A stretch of DNA of 64,000 bases from Pseudorhodoplanes sp. (GCA_019187085.1 JABARS010000001.1:409819-473818), one strand, 5' to 3'. Shown: positions 18,751 to 27,752, numbered from the stretch's first letter. The notes: generated from the letters alone by a model not told the origin. A program made the numbers and translations.

Positions 18751-19800
18751 ATGGCGATGATATCTCCCCTTATCCTTCCCTATGCGGGCGTCTCCCCCGT
18801 CTTCTCCACGCCGCTTGTCCATGCCGGACCGGGCGCAGCCGTGCTCGGCCGCGTCACGCTCGGGCGCGGGGCCTGGCTCGGCGCCCGCGCCGTCATCCGC
18901 GCCGACGGCCATTACGTGAAGGCCGGCGACGATTTCCATCTCGGCGCCCGCTCGACGCTCCACATCGCCCATCAGGTCTTTCCCTGCGTCGTGGGCGACC
19001 GCGTCACGGTCGGGGAAAACGCCTGCGTCCACGCCTGCACCGTCGGCAGCGACGTGATCGTGGGCGACGGCACCGTCATCCTCGACGGCGCGATCGTCGG
19101 CGACAACGTCGTTTTCGAGCCCGGCTGCACCGTATTCCCGGCCAAGCGCATCGATGGCGGCCACGTCTATGCCGGCAGCCCGGCCAAAATGGTCCGCCCA
19201 GTCGCCGCCGGCGAGATCGCCGAGCGCCGCGCGCAGATGGTCCGCGCACACACCGAACAGGCCGAAGCGGCTGCGCCACGCCGCCAGCTTGCCGCCACGT
19301 CCGACGTGCACGCCACTGTCTTCATCGCCTCGACTGCCAGCGTGCGCGGCCGGCTTGTTGCGGCCAAGTCGTCGAGCGTGTGGTTCTCGAACGATTTCGA
19401 CGCCGGCGACGCATCCATCGTCATCGGCCTCAACAGCAACGTCCAGGACAACACCGTCATCCGCTGCACGAGCGCGCAGGGTGTCACCCTCGGCCGCGAC
19501 ACCACGGTCGGCCACAATGTGACCATCTACGACAGCGTCATCGGCAACGGCGCGCTGATCGGCATCGGCAGCGTGGTGGCGCCGGGCACGATCGTCCAGG
19601 ACCGTGTCCTGCTCGCCGCGGCGGCCCGCACGACGCCGGGCCAGGTGCTGGAAAGCGGCTGGCTCTATGCCGGCAATCCGGCGAAAAAGCTCACCCCGCT
19701 CGACAGCGGCAAGGCCGCCCTGATCGACATGATCATCGGGCATTATTGCCAGTACGCGATGGACTACAAGGCCGCGGAGGCGCTGCCGGCCGCCGTCTGA
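18751..19800 (+). CDS. Tandem left-handed beta-helix protein (gamma-carbonic-anhydrase-like, two domains)
   Basis: A 349-residue protein made of two hexapeptide-repeat beta-helix halves (about 20-155 and 185-320) joined by an Ala/Arg-rich helix. Each half ends in a near-identical YAGxPAK block (YAGSPAKMVRP and YAGNPAKKLTP). The second half has gamma-carbonic-anhydrase features (NVQDNTVI, TVGH) but two of the three expected zinc His are replaced (VIR for VIH, IYD for LHG). The first half is more like dynactin-p25-type helices and keeps a VHAC His only. An active carbonic anhydrase is unlikely unless the halves share a site. Function unknown; it follows the mutase operon by 84 bp. Confidence 0.7.
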   Translation: MAMISPLILPYAGVSPVFSTPLVHAGPGAAVLGRVTLGRGAWLGARAVIRADGHYVKAGDDFHLGARSTLHIAHQVFPCVVGDRVTVGENACVHACTVGSDVIVGDGTVILDGAIVGDNVVFEPGCTVFPAKRIDGGHVYAGSPAKMVRPVAAGEIAERRAQMVRAHTEQAEAAAPRRQLAATSDVHATVFIASTASVRGRLVAAKSSSVWFSNDFDAGDASIVIGLNSNVQDNTVIRCTSAQGVTLGRDTTVGHNVTIYDSVIGNGALIGIGSVVAPGTIVQDRVLLAAAARTTPGQVLESGWLYAGNPAKKLTPLDSGKAALIDMIIGHYCQYAMDYKAAEALPAAV

Positions 19801-20115
19801 GCGCGGGCCGGCGCACATCGCGCCGCGACCACAGGTTCGCGCAGGCGACGGGGGACGTCATGCCAGCAGCGAGCGCACAGGCCCAGTCGCCGATTATTTC
19901 CTCCATACCGCGTCGGCCCCGCCGACACCGCACGCGCTCGACTGCACGACCGAGCAATGGCCCAGGGCGAGGTTCCGCTTCTTCACGTCCGACCGGCAGG
20001 CGGGCGGCATCCGCGCGGTAAAGTGATCGGCCCTACCCGGCCACCGTCTTGCGCGCGCGGTTCGAGGCCATTATTCGAATCCGGTGCTTCGCGGCTTGTC
20101 GCAGGAGGTGTGACG
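19801..20115. other. Intergenic stretch, no gene seen
   Basis: About 315 bp of GC-rich sequence between the beta-helix gene and the L,D-transpeptidase. I see no convincing reading frame, RNA or hairpin with a T-run. An AGGAGG ribosome site at 20103-20108 belongs to the following gene, whose promoter is presumably here. Confidence 0.6.
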
Positions 20116-20709
20116 ATGAATGGGCCTCGCCCCTCGCTCGTGTTCGGTGCGCTTCTTTTTCTGGTGTCGCTCGGCATGTCGCACGCTTTGGCCCAGGGTC
20201 AGGACGGCGACCAGCCGGGCTACGTGCCGAGCGCCGACGAGGAAGAGCTCGATCCGAGATGGCAGAAGACGGTCGTCTTCTATCGTTCGAGCGAGGCGCC
20301 CGGCACCGTCATCGTCCACACCAACGAGCGCTATCTCTATGTCGTGCAGCCCGGCGGGCGCGCGCTGCGTTACGGCATCGGCGTCGGCCGCGAGGGCTTC
20401 CAGTGGCAGGGCCTGCTGAAAATCACGCGCAAGCAGGAATGGCCGGACTGGACGCCGCCGCCGGAAATGATCGAGCGCCAGCCCTATCTGCCGCGCTTCA
20501 TGGCCGGCGGCCCGGGCAATCCGATGGGCGCGCGCGCGCTCTATCTCGGCACCACCGTCTATCGCATCCATGGCACCAACCAACCGCAGACCATCGGCAC
20601 GGCGGTGTCGTCGGGTTGCTTCCGGCTGACCAATCCGGACGTTAGCGACCTCTACGAGCGCATTCCCGTCGGCACCAAGGTGATCGTACGGCAGCGGCCG
20701 GAAGTCTGA
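20116..20709 (+). CDS. L,D-transpeptidase (YkuD domain), periplasmic
   Basis: A 197-residue exported protein with a signal peptide ending near SHALAQG. The YkuD catalytic motif is complete: YRIHGTNQPQTIG (His) and SSGCFRLTNPDVSDLY (nucleophilic Cys and Arg). These enzymes make 3-3 cross-links in peptidoglycan or attach outer-membrane proteins to it. The start MNGPRPSL follows an AGGAGG ribosome site by 7 bp. Alphaproteobacteria carry many paralogues, so the specific role is not predictable. Confidence 0.9.
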   Translation: MNGPRPSLVFGALLFLVSLGMSHALAQGQDGDQPGYVPSADEEELDPRWQKTVVFYRSSEAPGTVIVHTNERYLYVVQPGGRALRYGIGVGREGFQWQGLLKITRKQEWPDWTPPPEMIERQPYLPRFMAGGPGNPMGARALYLGTTVYRIHGTNQPQTIGTAVSSGCFRLTNPDVSDLYERIPVGTKVIVRQRPEV

Positions 20710-20730
20710 GCCGACGCCGCAGGACATGTC

Positions 20731-21783
20731 ATGAAACGATTTTTCAAGCGCACGTTTACCAGCGGCCTTCTGATCGGCGGCGCGGTCGCCGTTGCGGTCG
20801 CCGCCGCCGCTATCACCTACGAGCGCTACGACACCAAGACGCTCAAGCGCACGCTGCGGCGCGATGCGGTGCATTGCGGCGTCTCCACCGGCCTGCCCGG
20901 CTTTTCGGCGCAGGACGAGAAAGGAAACTGGTCTGGCTTCGACGTCGATTTCTGCCGCGCGATCGCGGCGGCCATTTTCAACGATCCGAAGAAGGTGAAG
21001 TTCGTCCCGCTCGACGCCAAGGAACGCTTCATCGAGCTGAGCAAGCGCAAGATCGACGTGCTGGCGCGCAACTCGAGCTGGACCATGTCGCGCGAGACCG
21101 AATACTACTTGCATTTCGCCGGCGTCTCCTATTACGACGGCCAGGGCTTCATGACCCCCCGCGCGCGCAACCGCACCTCCGCGCTCGAGCTCGACGGCAG
21201 CAAGGTCTGCGTGCAGTCCGGCACCACGACCGAGCTCAACCTCGCCGACTATTTCCGCGCCAACAACATGAAGTTCGAGGCCGCGATCTTTCCCGCTCTG
21301 GAACCGATGCTGAAGGCCTACGAAAGTGGGCGGTGCGACGTACTGACCGCCGACGTATCGCAGCTCTATGCGCTGCGCCTGAAGATCGGCAAGGCCGCCG
21401 AGCACGACATCCTGCCCGACGTCATTTCCAAGGAGCCGCTCTCGCCGGTCGTGCGCCAGAAAGACGACGACTGGCACCTCTTGGTGAAATGGACACTGTT
21501 CGCCATGATCAATGCCGAGGAGCTCGGCATCGATTCCAAAAATATCGACGCCGCCATGAAATCGAAAAAGCCGGAAGTGATGCGTTTCGTCGGCACCGAA
21601 GGCGATTACGGCGAATGGCTCGGCCTGTCGAAGGACTGGGCGGCGCGCATCATCCGCCATGTCGGCAATTACGGCGAGGTATACGAGCGCAATGTCGGCA
21701 CGAACTCCCCGCTCGGCATCCCGCGCGGACTCAACCAGATCTGGAGCGCCGGCGGCATCCTGTACGCGCCGCCGATCCGCTGA
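20731..21783 (+). CDS. Amino-acid ABC transporter substrate-binding protein (AapJ-like)
   Basis: A 350-residue periplasmic binding protein of the PBPb family 3, with an N-terminal hydrophobic anchor (residues 11-28) and the AapJ-like blocks GNWSGFDVDFCRAIAAAIF, MSRETEY and NYGEVYERNVG. AapJ-type proteins deliver general L-amino acids to AapQMP. No permease or ATPase genes are adjacent, so this is an orphan binding protein that may serve a transporter elsewhere or act in sensing. It follows the L,D-transpeptidase gene by 21 bp. Confidence 0.85.
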   Translation: MKRFFKRTFTSGLLIGGAVAVAVAAAAITYERYDTKTLKRTLRRDAVHCGVSTGLPGFSAQDEKGNWSGFDVDFCRAIAAAIFNDPKKVKFVPLDAKERFIELSKRKIDVLARNSSWTMSRETEYYLHFAGVSYYDGQGFMTPRARNRTSALELDGSKVCVQSGTTTELNLADYFRANNMKFEAAIFPALEPMLKAYESGRCDVLTADVSQLYALRLKIGKAAEHDILPDVISKEPLSPVVRQKDDDWHLLVKWTLFAMINAEELGIDSKNIDAAMKSKKPEVMRFVGTEGDYGEWLGLSKDWAARIIRHVGNYGEVYERNVGTNSPLGIPRGLNQIWSAGGILYAPPIR

Positions 21784-21792
21784 CCTTCGGCC

Positions 21793-22575
21793 TCACTGCG
21801 CCGTCCAGCCGCCGTCGATCGAGAGGATCGCGCCGGTGACCGAGGCGGCGGCGTCCGACGCCAGATAGAGCGCAAGCCCCGCCACCTGTTCGACGGTCAC
21901 GAACTGCTTGGTCGGCTGCGCCGCCAGCAGCACGTCGCTTACCACCTGTGCCTCGGTGATGCCGCGCGCCTTCGCGGTATCGGGGATCTGCTTCTCCACC
22001 AGCGGCGTGCGCACATAGCCCGGGCAGATCGCGTTGACCGTGATGCCCTGCTGCGCAACTTCGAGCGCCACCGTCTTGGTGAGGCCGGCAACGCCGTGCT
22101 TGGCTGCGACATAGGCCGACTTGAACGGCGAGGCCACGAGCGCGTGCGCCGAGGCGATGTTGATCACCCGGCCCCAGCCTTTCTTCTTCATGCCCGGCAG
22201 CGCGTGGCGGATGGTGTGGAAGCAGGCGACAAGGTTGATCGCGATGATCACATCCCATTTCTCGGGCGGGAATTCGTCGATCGGTGCGACATGCTGGATG
22301 CCGGCATTGTTGACCAGGATGTCGATGCCGCCGAATTCGCGCGCCGCCGCCCCGATCATCGCTTCGATGGTCGCGGGCTTCGTCATGTCGGCGCCGTCGT
22401 AGCGCACCTTCACGCCGTGCTTGCGTTCGAGGTTTGCGCGCAGCGCCTCGATCTCGGCCGCCTCGCCGAAGCCGTTGAGCATGACGTTGCAGCCCGACGT
22501 GGCGATGGCCTCGGCAATGCCGAGTCCGATGCCGCTGGTCGAGCCGGTGACGAGCGCGGACTTGCCTTTGAGCAT
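21793..22575 (-). CDS. bdhA: 3-hydroxybutyrate dehydrogenase (SDR family)
   Basis: A 260-residue short-chain dehydrogenase with the NAD motif GSTSGIGLGIA at 10-20, NNAG near 92, catalytic Ser in NIASAHALVASP and YVAAK near 155. The length, the HALVASPFKSAYVAAKHG block and the ICPGYVRTPLVEKQI ending are typical of D-3-hydroxybutyrate dehydrogenases. It oxidises 3-hydroxybutyrate to acetoacetate in PHB turnover. The start MLKGKSALV is chosen over longer frames lacking homology. It is followed upstream by a PHB-depolymerase-type esterase gene on the same strand. Confidence 0.85.
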   Translation of the reverse strand: MLKGKSALVTGSTSGIGLGIAEAIATSGCNVMLNGFGEAAEIEALRANLERKHGVKVRYDGADMTKPATIEAMIGAAAREFGGIDILVNNAGIQHVAPIDEFPPEKWDVIIAINLVACFHTIRHALPGMKKKGWGRVINIASAHALVASPFKSAYVAAKHGVAGLTKTVALEVAQQGITVNAICPGYVRTPLVEKQIPDTAKARGITEAQVVSDVLLAAQPTKQFVTVEQVAGLALYLASDAAASVTGAILSIDGGWTAQ

Positions 22576-22735
22576 GATGTCTTTCCCGCAAAGCGTGAAA
22601 CGAATGACGGAACCTTCCGGCCATGCGCCGAACCGGGGCACGGATGATGCGCGGACGCTCTGGCTTAGATCACCACGCGGCAGCCTGAAAGCCCGAAAAT
22701 CCGGCGGGGGCGCATGCGGCACATGCAAGTGCCGC

Positions 22736-23800
22736 TCAATCGCTTGTGAAGCCCCAGAAATGCGCGATGTCCCGCGCCGCGCAGATGCCGACCGCGCTGA
22801 CGAATTCGCTCGCCCGCCCGCAGGGCCGCGCGCCGGCGGCGTCGATCGGGAATGCATGCCGCAGGCCATGCACGAGCACGCTTTCCACCTGCACGGCGCC
22901 GTCCGCATCGAGATACTGCGTGCGCGTCATCATGCGGCTGCGCTCGACGCGGGCCGGACGGTCGCCGATGTCGTGAACGGCGAGCCATTGCTCGACCAGC
23001 TCGCGCTGGTTGCCCGGCACCACGCGCCGGTCGGCGCTGCCCTGCCAGATCGTCACCGGCGGAAAATGCGCACCGGCGCCGGCCGATTCAAGCACCCTGT
23101 GGCGCCATTCGCCTGGCGAGCGGTCGATGCCGGGATCCATGCAGCGCAGCGCCTCGAACACGGTCGCCGCGCAGCCATACGACACGCCCGCCACGATGGC
23201 CCCGCCGGCGAACAATTCCGGATAGACCGCGAGCATGACCGCGGCCATCGCCGCGCCCGCCGAGAAGCCGGCGATATAGACGCGCCTGCGGTCGAGCTTG
23301 TGGCGAGCGATCATGACCTCGATCATCTGCCGGATCGAGAGCGCTTCGCCGCGGTCGCGCGCCTGGTCGCCGGGCTCGAACCAGTTGAAGCAGCCGTTCT
23401 GGTTGTTGGCGCCCCCCATCGCGACCATCCAGGGCGGCATATAGACATCGTGGAAATGGCGCGGCAGCCCTTTCTGCTCCGGCAGCAGCAGCGCGGCCTT
23501 GGCGCGATCGGCCAGCGCCAGCCAGCCGCCGTCGCGCGCGAACTCGCCCGCGGTCTGCTTGCAGCCGTGCAGCACGACGATCAGCGCCGGCGTGTCCGGC
23601 AATCCGTCGGGCAGGTAGCTGAACATGCGCAGGTTGCCGGGGTTCGAGCCGAAGCCGGTCTCCTCGCGCGGCTCGGCGGCGCGTGCCTGCTGCACGGCGT
23701 CGCATGCGGCAAACGCGACACAGGCCAGAACGAACAACGCTGCGCGCCACGGTTTGCCGGGTCTATTTACAGGTTGCGATAGGGTGCGATGGCTGATCAT
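22736..23800 (-). CDS. PHB-depolymerase family esterase (LpqC type), secreted
   Basis: A 354-residue alpha/beta hydrolase with a signal peptide ending QQARAAE. Features are VVLHGCKQTAGEF (oxyanion region), the lipase box GFSAGAA near 175, an Asp in the WQGSADRRVVP loop and a C-terminal His in VLVHGLRHAFPI. The family hydrolyses short-chain poly(3-hydroxyalkanoate) or, in relatives, feruloyl and acetylxylan esters. The neighbouring 3-hydroxybutyrate dehydrogenase supports a PHB or oligomer role, though this is contextual. The ATG at MISHRTL is chosen to give a proper signal peptide. Confidence 0.8.
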   Translation of the reverse strand: MISHRTLSQPVNRPGKPWRAALFVLACVAFAACDAVQQARAAEPREETGFGSNPGNLRMFSYLPDGLPDTPALIVVLHGCKQTAGEFARDGGWLALADRAKAALLLPEQKGLPRHFHDVYMPPWMVAMGGANNQNGCFNWFEPGDQARDRGEALSIRQMIEVMIARHKLDRRRVYIAGFSAGAAMAAVMLAVYPELFAGGAIVAGVSYGCAATVFEALRCMDPGIDRSPGEWRHRVLESAGAGAHFPPVTIWQGSADRRVVPGNQRELVEQWLAVHDIGDRPARVERSRMMTRTQYLDADGAVQVESVLVHGLRHAFPIDAAGARPCGRASEFVSAVGICAARDIAHFWGFTSD

Positions 23801-23834
23801 GACAGGCTGCGCGTCCGGCGCGTGCTGCCGCACC

Positions 23835-24449
23835 TCAGGTGCGGCGTTCCAGACTCCACGCGATCGAGGCGGCAACGGCCGGCTGCCACACGATGAACAG
23901 AAGCAGCAGTCCGTTCAGCTTGCTGTCGACCACCGCCAGCAACAGGCCGGCCACCGTGCCGATGAACACCGTGCGCGCCCAGGCCGCGGGCGCCCGCAGG
24001 CCACGGCAGAACACGGACGCGCCGAACATGGTCAGCAGGCTGCCCACGAATCCGGCGACGAGGCCGTCGATGGCGAACTTCGTGGCGTCGCGGTGACGCA
24101 GAAGCCACGGACCAGTTTCGTCGTCCGCCGCCACGGACGGCCGCAGCAGCCTGTCGATAAAGCCGTCGACGACGATCGCCACATGATAGGCGAGCAGCCA
24201 TGCGGCAAGCGTGATCAGGACGACCACCAGCAATTCGAACGGGCTGCGCGTGACCCAAAGCCAGGCGCCGGCCGCCATGACCAGCCCGAACCAGATGCCG
24301 GGCAGCGGCGGATAGCCCCCGATACCGAACACCGTATAAGTATAATTGGACAGGATCGCGGAGATCGCCGACAGCACGACCATAACAGCGATCCGTTTGC
24401 GCGGCGTGGCCTGCGCGAGCGCCGCTGTCGCCGCAGCAAGACTTGTCAT
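23835..24449 (-). CDS. Integral membrane protein of unknown function
   Basis: A 204-residue hydrophobic protein with about five predicted membrane helices (roughly 20-40, 48-66, 70-95, 130-150, 160-195) and a charged loop near 110-120. I do not recognise a family. It lies 34 bp upstream of the PHB-depolymerase-type gene on the same strand and might be co-transcribed. Confidence 0.6.
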   Translation of the reverse strand: MTSLAAATAALAQATPRKRIAVMVVLSAISAILSNYTYTVFGIGGYPPLPGIWFGLVMAAGAWLWVTRSPFELLVVVLITLAAWLLAYHVAIVVDGFIDRLLRPSVAADDETGPWLLRHRDATKFAIDGLVAGFVGSLLTMFGASVFCRGLRAPAAWARTVFIGTVAGLLLAVVDSKLNGLLLLFIVWQPAVAASIAWSLERRT

Positions 24450-24778
24450 GGGTCTTCCCCCGTACGAAATGTATCCGGTCCGATGGCGTCAGGCCGGGAC
24501 CGCTTCACTCGATCACAAAAGACCGTGCCCATCAATCGCGGACGGCGCCATAAGGTCCGCCCGCGCAGCGTCATCGATACGTTGCGCGACGTCATCGCCC
24601 CCGATGCTTGCGCACACGGTAAGGAACGAGTGCATCGGTTGCATCGAGGATCAAGGGCCTCAATCCGCATCCGATGAAGAAGAACGGGTCCCGGGCTGCG
24701 CCCGTCGCCATTCGCAGACCGCCTCAGTCGGCCTGATCGAGCAGGCGGCGAACGACAAGAAGCTCGACGTGCGGCCCG
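24450..24778. other. Intergenic stretch, no gene seen
   Basis: About 330 bp between the membrane protein and the thioesterase. Short frames exist on both strands but none looks like protein and no hairpin with a T-run is evident. It marks the boundary between the ordinary left part and the accessory cluster that follows. Confidence 0.5.
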
Positions 24779-25204
24779 TCAGGGCTGCTTGCCACGGAAT
24801 GCCTCGAGCTTTGCCTTGATCGGTGCGGGAAATGCCGTCGCGCGGCGGGACGTGCCGTCGAGGTGAACCGCCGTCAGGACCATGACGGCCGCCACCTCGT
24901 CAGAGTCGTTCTTTCGCATTTCATGCCGGAAACGGACGACACGGTCGCGGACTTCCAACACGGTCGTGTGGACCGAGATGACGTCTCCCGCCATCAGTTC
25001 CTGCTTGTAGGTGATGTGCTGCTCGACGCCGGCCGTCGCGCTGCCATGGTCGCGCATGTACTCGCGCGTGAGGCCGGCCGCACTCAAGAGATTCCACGTT
25101 CCCTCGTCGAATTTGCCGACGTACCACATGACGTTCATATGACCCATGTGGTCGCAATGCCATGGGTAGACCACTCCGCGGTAGGTCAAGATCGGTGTTG
25201 TCAT
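24779..25204 (-). CDS. Hotdog-fold acyl-CoA thioesterase (4HBT/YbgC type)
   Basis: A 141-residue hotdog thioesterase. The 4-hydroxybenzoyl-CoA thioesterase motif is seen as WHCDHMGHMNVMWYVGKFD near 17-35, with the catalytic Asp, and the substrate-tunnel helix follows. It would release a free acid from a short or aromatic acyl-CoA. It is the last gene of the nickel-pincer operon, 70 bp after the LarC-like gene, which suggests a role in the same pathway. Confidence 0.8.
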   Translation of the reverse strand: MTTPILTYRGVVYPWHCDHMGHMNVMWYVGKFDEGTWNLLSAAGLTREYMRDHGSATAGVEQHITYKQELMAGDVISVHTTVLEVRDRVVRFRHEMRKNDSDEVAAVMVLTAVHLDGTSRRATAFPAPIKAKLEAFRGKQP

Positions 25205-25274
25205 TTTCGGATCCGGATTTTCTCACCAGCCGGCTTCGCAAGCCGCTCGCTGAATCGATGCTGGAAATAATCTG

Positions 25275-26222
25275 TCAAGCCACCGCCGCACGCTCCGGCG
25301 ATCCCATTGCGAACAGCGCGCCGTTGGCGACGCCCGGCAGCACCCGCCCGCCATAGACGAGCGCCGTGCGCGAAATCGTCATTTCCGGCCACGCACCGAA
25401 GCGCGCATCGAAGCCCTTGAGCAGCGCGATCGCGGTCGGCGTCACCGTCTCGCCCTCGGACGGGATGCCCCGCACCGGCACGCCCTGCAACAGCTCGAAG
25501 ACGGCGGGCGCAGGGGCCGGCAGCAGGCCGTGATTGCATTTCACGATGCCATCGCAGAGCGGCAGCGGCCCGCAGACGAATTGCGCGGGGGCAAGCCGCG
25601 CGAACAACTCGGCGCACAGACATATGTCGAGAATGCTGTCGAGCGCCCCGACTTCGTGGAAATGCACCTGGTCCGCGGGAATGCCGTGGATCCTGCCTTC
25701 GACTTCGGCGAGCAGGCCGAAGGTGCGTTCCGCATAATGCCGCGCCGCATGGCTCAACCCGCTCCCGGCGATGATCTTGCGAATGTCCGTCAGGGTGCGG
25801 TGTTCGGTCGTATCGGGCAACGAGATGCGGCAACCCCAGCCGAAGACGTCGTTGACGGCGCGCCGTTCGAGCGACACGCAATCCTGCGGCAGGCCGAGAG
25901 AAACCGCGATCGCGCCCAGTTCCCCGGAACCGGCACCGGCCATGCGCGCAAGCCCTGCCAGTATCATGTCGCCGGAAAGCCCGCTGGACGGCCGGATGAC
26001 GACCGCCGCGCCGCCCGTGACGGCGCGCTTCACTCCGTCGTCGGACGCATGGTGATGATGCGCATGAGAATGATCGTGATGGGGGTCGTGGCCGTGACGG
26101 TGCTCATGATCGTGGTGATGATGGTCGTGGCCGCGGTGCGCGCGCAGGCGACGCCTAGCCGGCGCGCGGGTGGCGGATGCGCGCGGAGCCGACACGTCGC
26201 GATGCAGCCGGCTCAACGGCAT
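25275..26222 (-). CDS. larC: LarC-like nickel insertion protein, first domain only, His-rich head
   Basis: A 315-residue protein. Residues 1-62 are basic and then strongly His-rich (HDHHHHDHEHRHGHD followed by DHSHAHHHH). From about 68 it follows LarC: SSGLSGDMILAGLA, VHFHEVGALDSILDI near 185, and CGPLPLCDGIV, ending at ETVTPTAIALLKGF and a YGG block. LarC inserts nickel into the pyridinium bis-thiocarboxylate nucleotide. Full LarC is about 420 residues with a second, CTP-binding domain; that domain is absent here and no separate gene for it is in the window. The start overlaps larB by 10 bp. Confidence 0.8.
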   Translation of the reverse strand: MPLSRLHRDVSAPRASATRAPARRRLRAHRGHDHHHHDHEHRHGHDPHHDHSHAHHHHASDDGVKRAVTGGAAVVIRPSSGLSGDMILAGLARMAGAGSGELGAIAVSLGLPQDCVSLERRAVNDVFGWGCRISLPDTTEHRTLTDIRKIIAGSGLSHAARHYAERTFGLLAEVEGRIHGIPADQVHFHEVGALDSILDICLCAELFARLAPAQFVCGPLPLCDGIVKCNHGLLPAPAPAVFELLQGVPVRGIPSEGETVTPTAIALLKGFDARFGAWPEMTISRTALVYGGRVLPGVANGALFAMGSPERAAVA

Positions 26223-26893
26223 ATCAGGCCCACGATCCGCGCCGCCGCGCAGGCCGCGCCATAACCGTTGTCGACATTGAACACGCTCACGCCCGGCGCG
26301 CAGCTCGCCAGCATGCTGTTCAGGGCGCTCTCGCCCCTGTTGACGACGCCGTAGCCGACCGAGGTCGGCACCGCGAGCAGCGGCTTCGCCGTGAGCCCGC
26401 CCAGAACCGAGGCAAGCGCGGCGTCCATGCCGGCGACCGCAATGACGACGTCGTGCCGGTTGATCTCGGAAAGCCGCTCCGTCAGCCGCCACAGGCCGGC
26501 GACGCCGCAATCCTCGAACATGCTGTGCTCGATGCCGAGATAGGTGAGCGTGCGCCCCGCCTCCCAGGCGACGCCGCCGTCCGAGGTGCCCGCCGACACG
26601 ACGGCGACGCGGCCGACGCCCGCGCGGCGGGGCAGCGTATCGCCCCAGGCGGTGCGCGAGCTGGCATGATAGTCGACGCCGTCCTGCACGTCCTGCGGCA
26701 GCGACCGGAAGATATCCGGGGCCAGCCGGGTGAACAGGATCGGGTGTCCGCTGCCGCGCGCGAATTTCCGCATCAGCGCGACCAGTGCCTCGACCGGCTT
26801 GCCCTGGCAGAAAACGGATTCCGGCAGGCCGATGCGCGCGTTGCGGTCGAAATCGAAGAGGATGTCGCGGTTAATTCCGTTGGGCGAGCTCAT
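26213..26893 (-). CDS. larB: LarB-like pyridinium-3,5-biscarboxylate mononucleotide synthase
   Basis: A 226-residue protein matching LarB: the N-terminal DFDRNARIGLPESVFCQGK block, then a PurE-like domain with VVSAGTSDGGVAWEA near 100 and the loop PTSVGYGV near 180. LarB carboxylates and hydrolyses nicotinic acid adenine dinucleotide, the first step of nickel-pincer cofactor synthesis. It overlaps larE by 23 bp and larC by 10 bp, so production of the three proteins is coupled. Confidence 0.9.
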   Translation of the reverse strand: MSSPNGINRDILFDFDRNARIGLPESVFCQGKPVEALVALMRKFARGSGHPILFTRLAPDIFRSLPQDVQDGVDYHASSRTAWGDTLPRRAGVGRVAVVSAGTSDGGVAWEAGRTLTYLGIEHSMFEDCGVAGLWRLTERLSEINRHDVVIAVAGMDAALASVLGGLTAKPLLAVPTSVGYGVVNRGESALNSMLASCAPGVSVFNVDNGYGAACAAARIVGLICR

Positions 26894-27752
26894 CTGACCG
26901 GTCGCTTGTCCTGACGAAAGCCGAGCCCTGACGGTAGGGCCTGACGCCGGCGAATTCCCGCCCGGCTTCCTTGCAGAATGATTCGGCGAGTTGCGCGATC
27001 CGGTCCGGATCGCAGTCGCCCTGCCCGCCGATCTCCAGCACCACCCCGCTACGTGTCAACCGGAAGCGCACATTGGCCCGCGGCGAGACATGGCCGCGAA
27101 CATGACGCTCGGCTGCGTCGATGAATGCCAGATCGTCCGCCTCGATGCGAATGCCGGTCTCGACGCGGCTGGCCAGGCACGGCTGCGCGGGAAGCTCGGC
27201 AATATCCGTGAGCCCATGATAGCGGGCGAGCGCGCGGATGTCCGCCTTGCGGATGCCGGCTTCCACGAAGGGATGCACGACCCGCCGTTCCTGCGCCGCC
27301 TTCAGGCCCGGACGGAAATCGCCAAGATCATCGAGATTGGTGCCCGACGCGATGATAGCAAACGACAGGCCGCGCATGCGATCGTAGAGATTGGATTTGC
27401 AGAAATAGCAGCGGTTGAGCGGGTTGGCACGATAGGACGGATCCGCGAATTCGCCGGCATCGACCAGCGAGAGATGCCAGCCCTCGCGCCGCGCGTAGTC
27501 GCGGATGCGCAGGGTCGCCTCGCCCGGCACCGCGGGCGAAACGGCATGAACCATGGTTGGCGGCGTCGCAAGGAAACGGTGCGCCACGAAGGCAAGCGTC
27601 ATGCTGTCGATGCCGCCGCTGATGGCGATGGCGAGATCGTCATAGGACTTCAGCACGTCCAGCAGACGCGCATTGAGTGTGTCGGCCGTGTCGTCCCGTC
27701 CGGCCGGCAGTTTCGTGTCCGCTGTAACGGGCGCCTCAGTGATGATGGGCAT
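26871..27752 (-). CDS. larE: LarE-like sulfur transferase, three-cysteine type
   Basis: A 293-residue PP-loop ATPase with SGGIDS at 45-50. Cys115 and Cys118 lie in NRCYFCKSNLY and Cys192 in AQPCLASRVETG. LarE adds two sulfurs to the cofactor precursor. The Lactiplantibacillus enzyme sacrifices its single Cys, whereas homologues with a CxxC plus this third Cys bind a [4Fe-4S] cluster and can turn over catalytically. This protein belongs to the second type by its cysteines. It overlaps the Mog-domain gene by 17 bp and larB by 23 bp. Confidence 0.9.
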   Translation of the reverse strand: MPIITEAPVTADTKLPAGRDDTADTLNARLLDVLKSYDDLAIAISGGIDSMTLAFVAHRFLATPPTMVHAVSPAVPGEATLRIRDYARREGWHLSLVDAGEFADPSYRANPLNRCYFCKSNLYDRMRGLSFAIIASGTNLDDLGDFRPGLKAAQERRVVHPFVEAGIRKADIRALARYHGLTDIAELPAQPCLASRVETGIRIEADDLAFIDAAERHVRGHVSPRANVRFRLTRSGVVLEIGGQGDCDPDRIAQLAESFCKEAGREFAGVRPYRQGSAFVRTSDRSDELAQRN

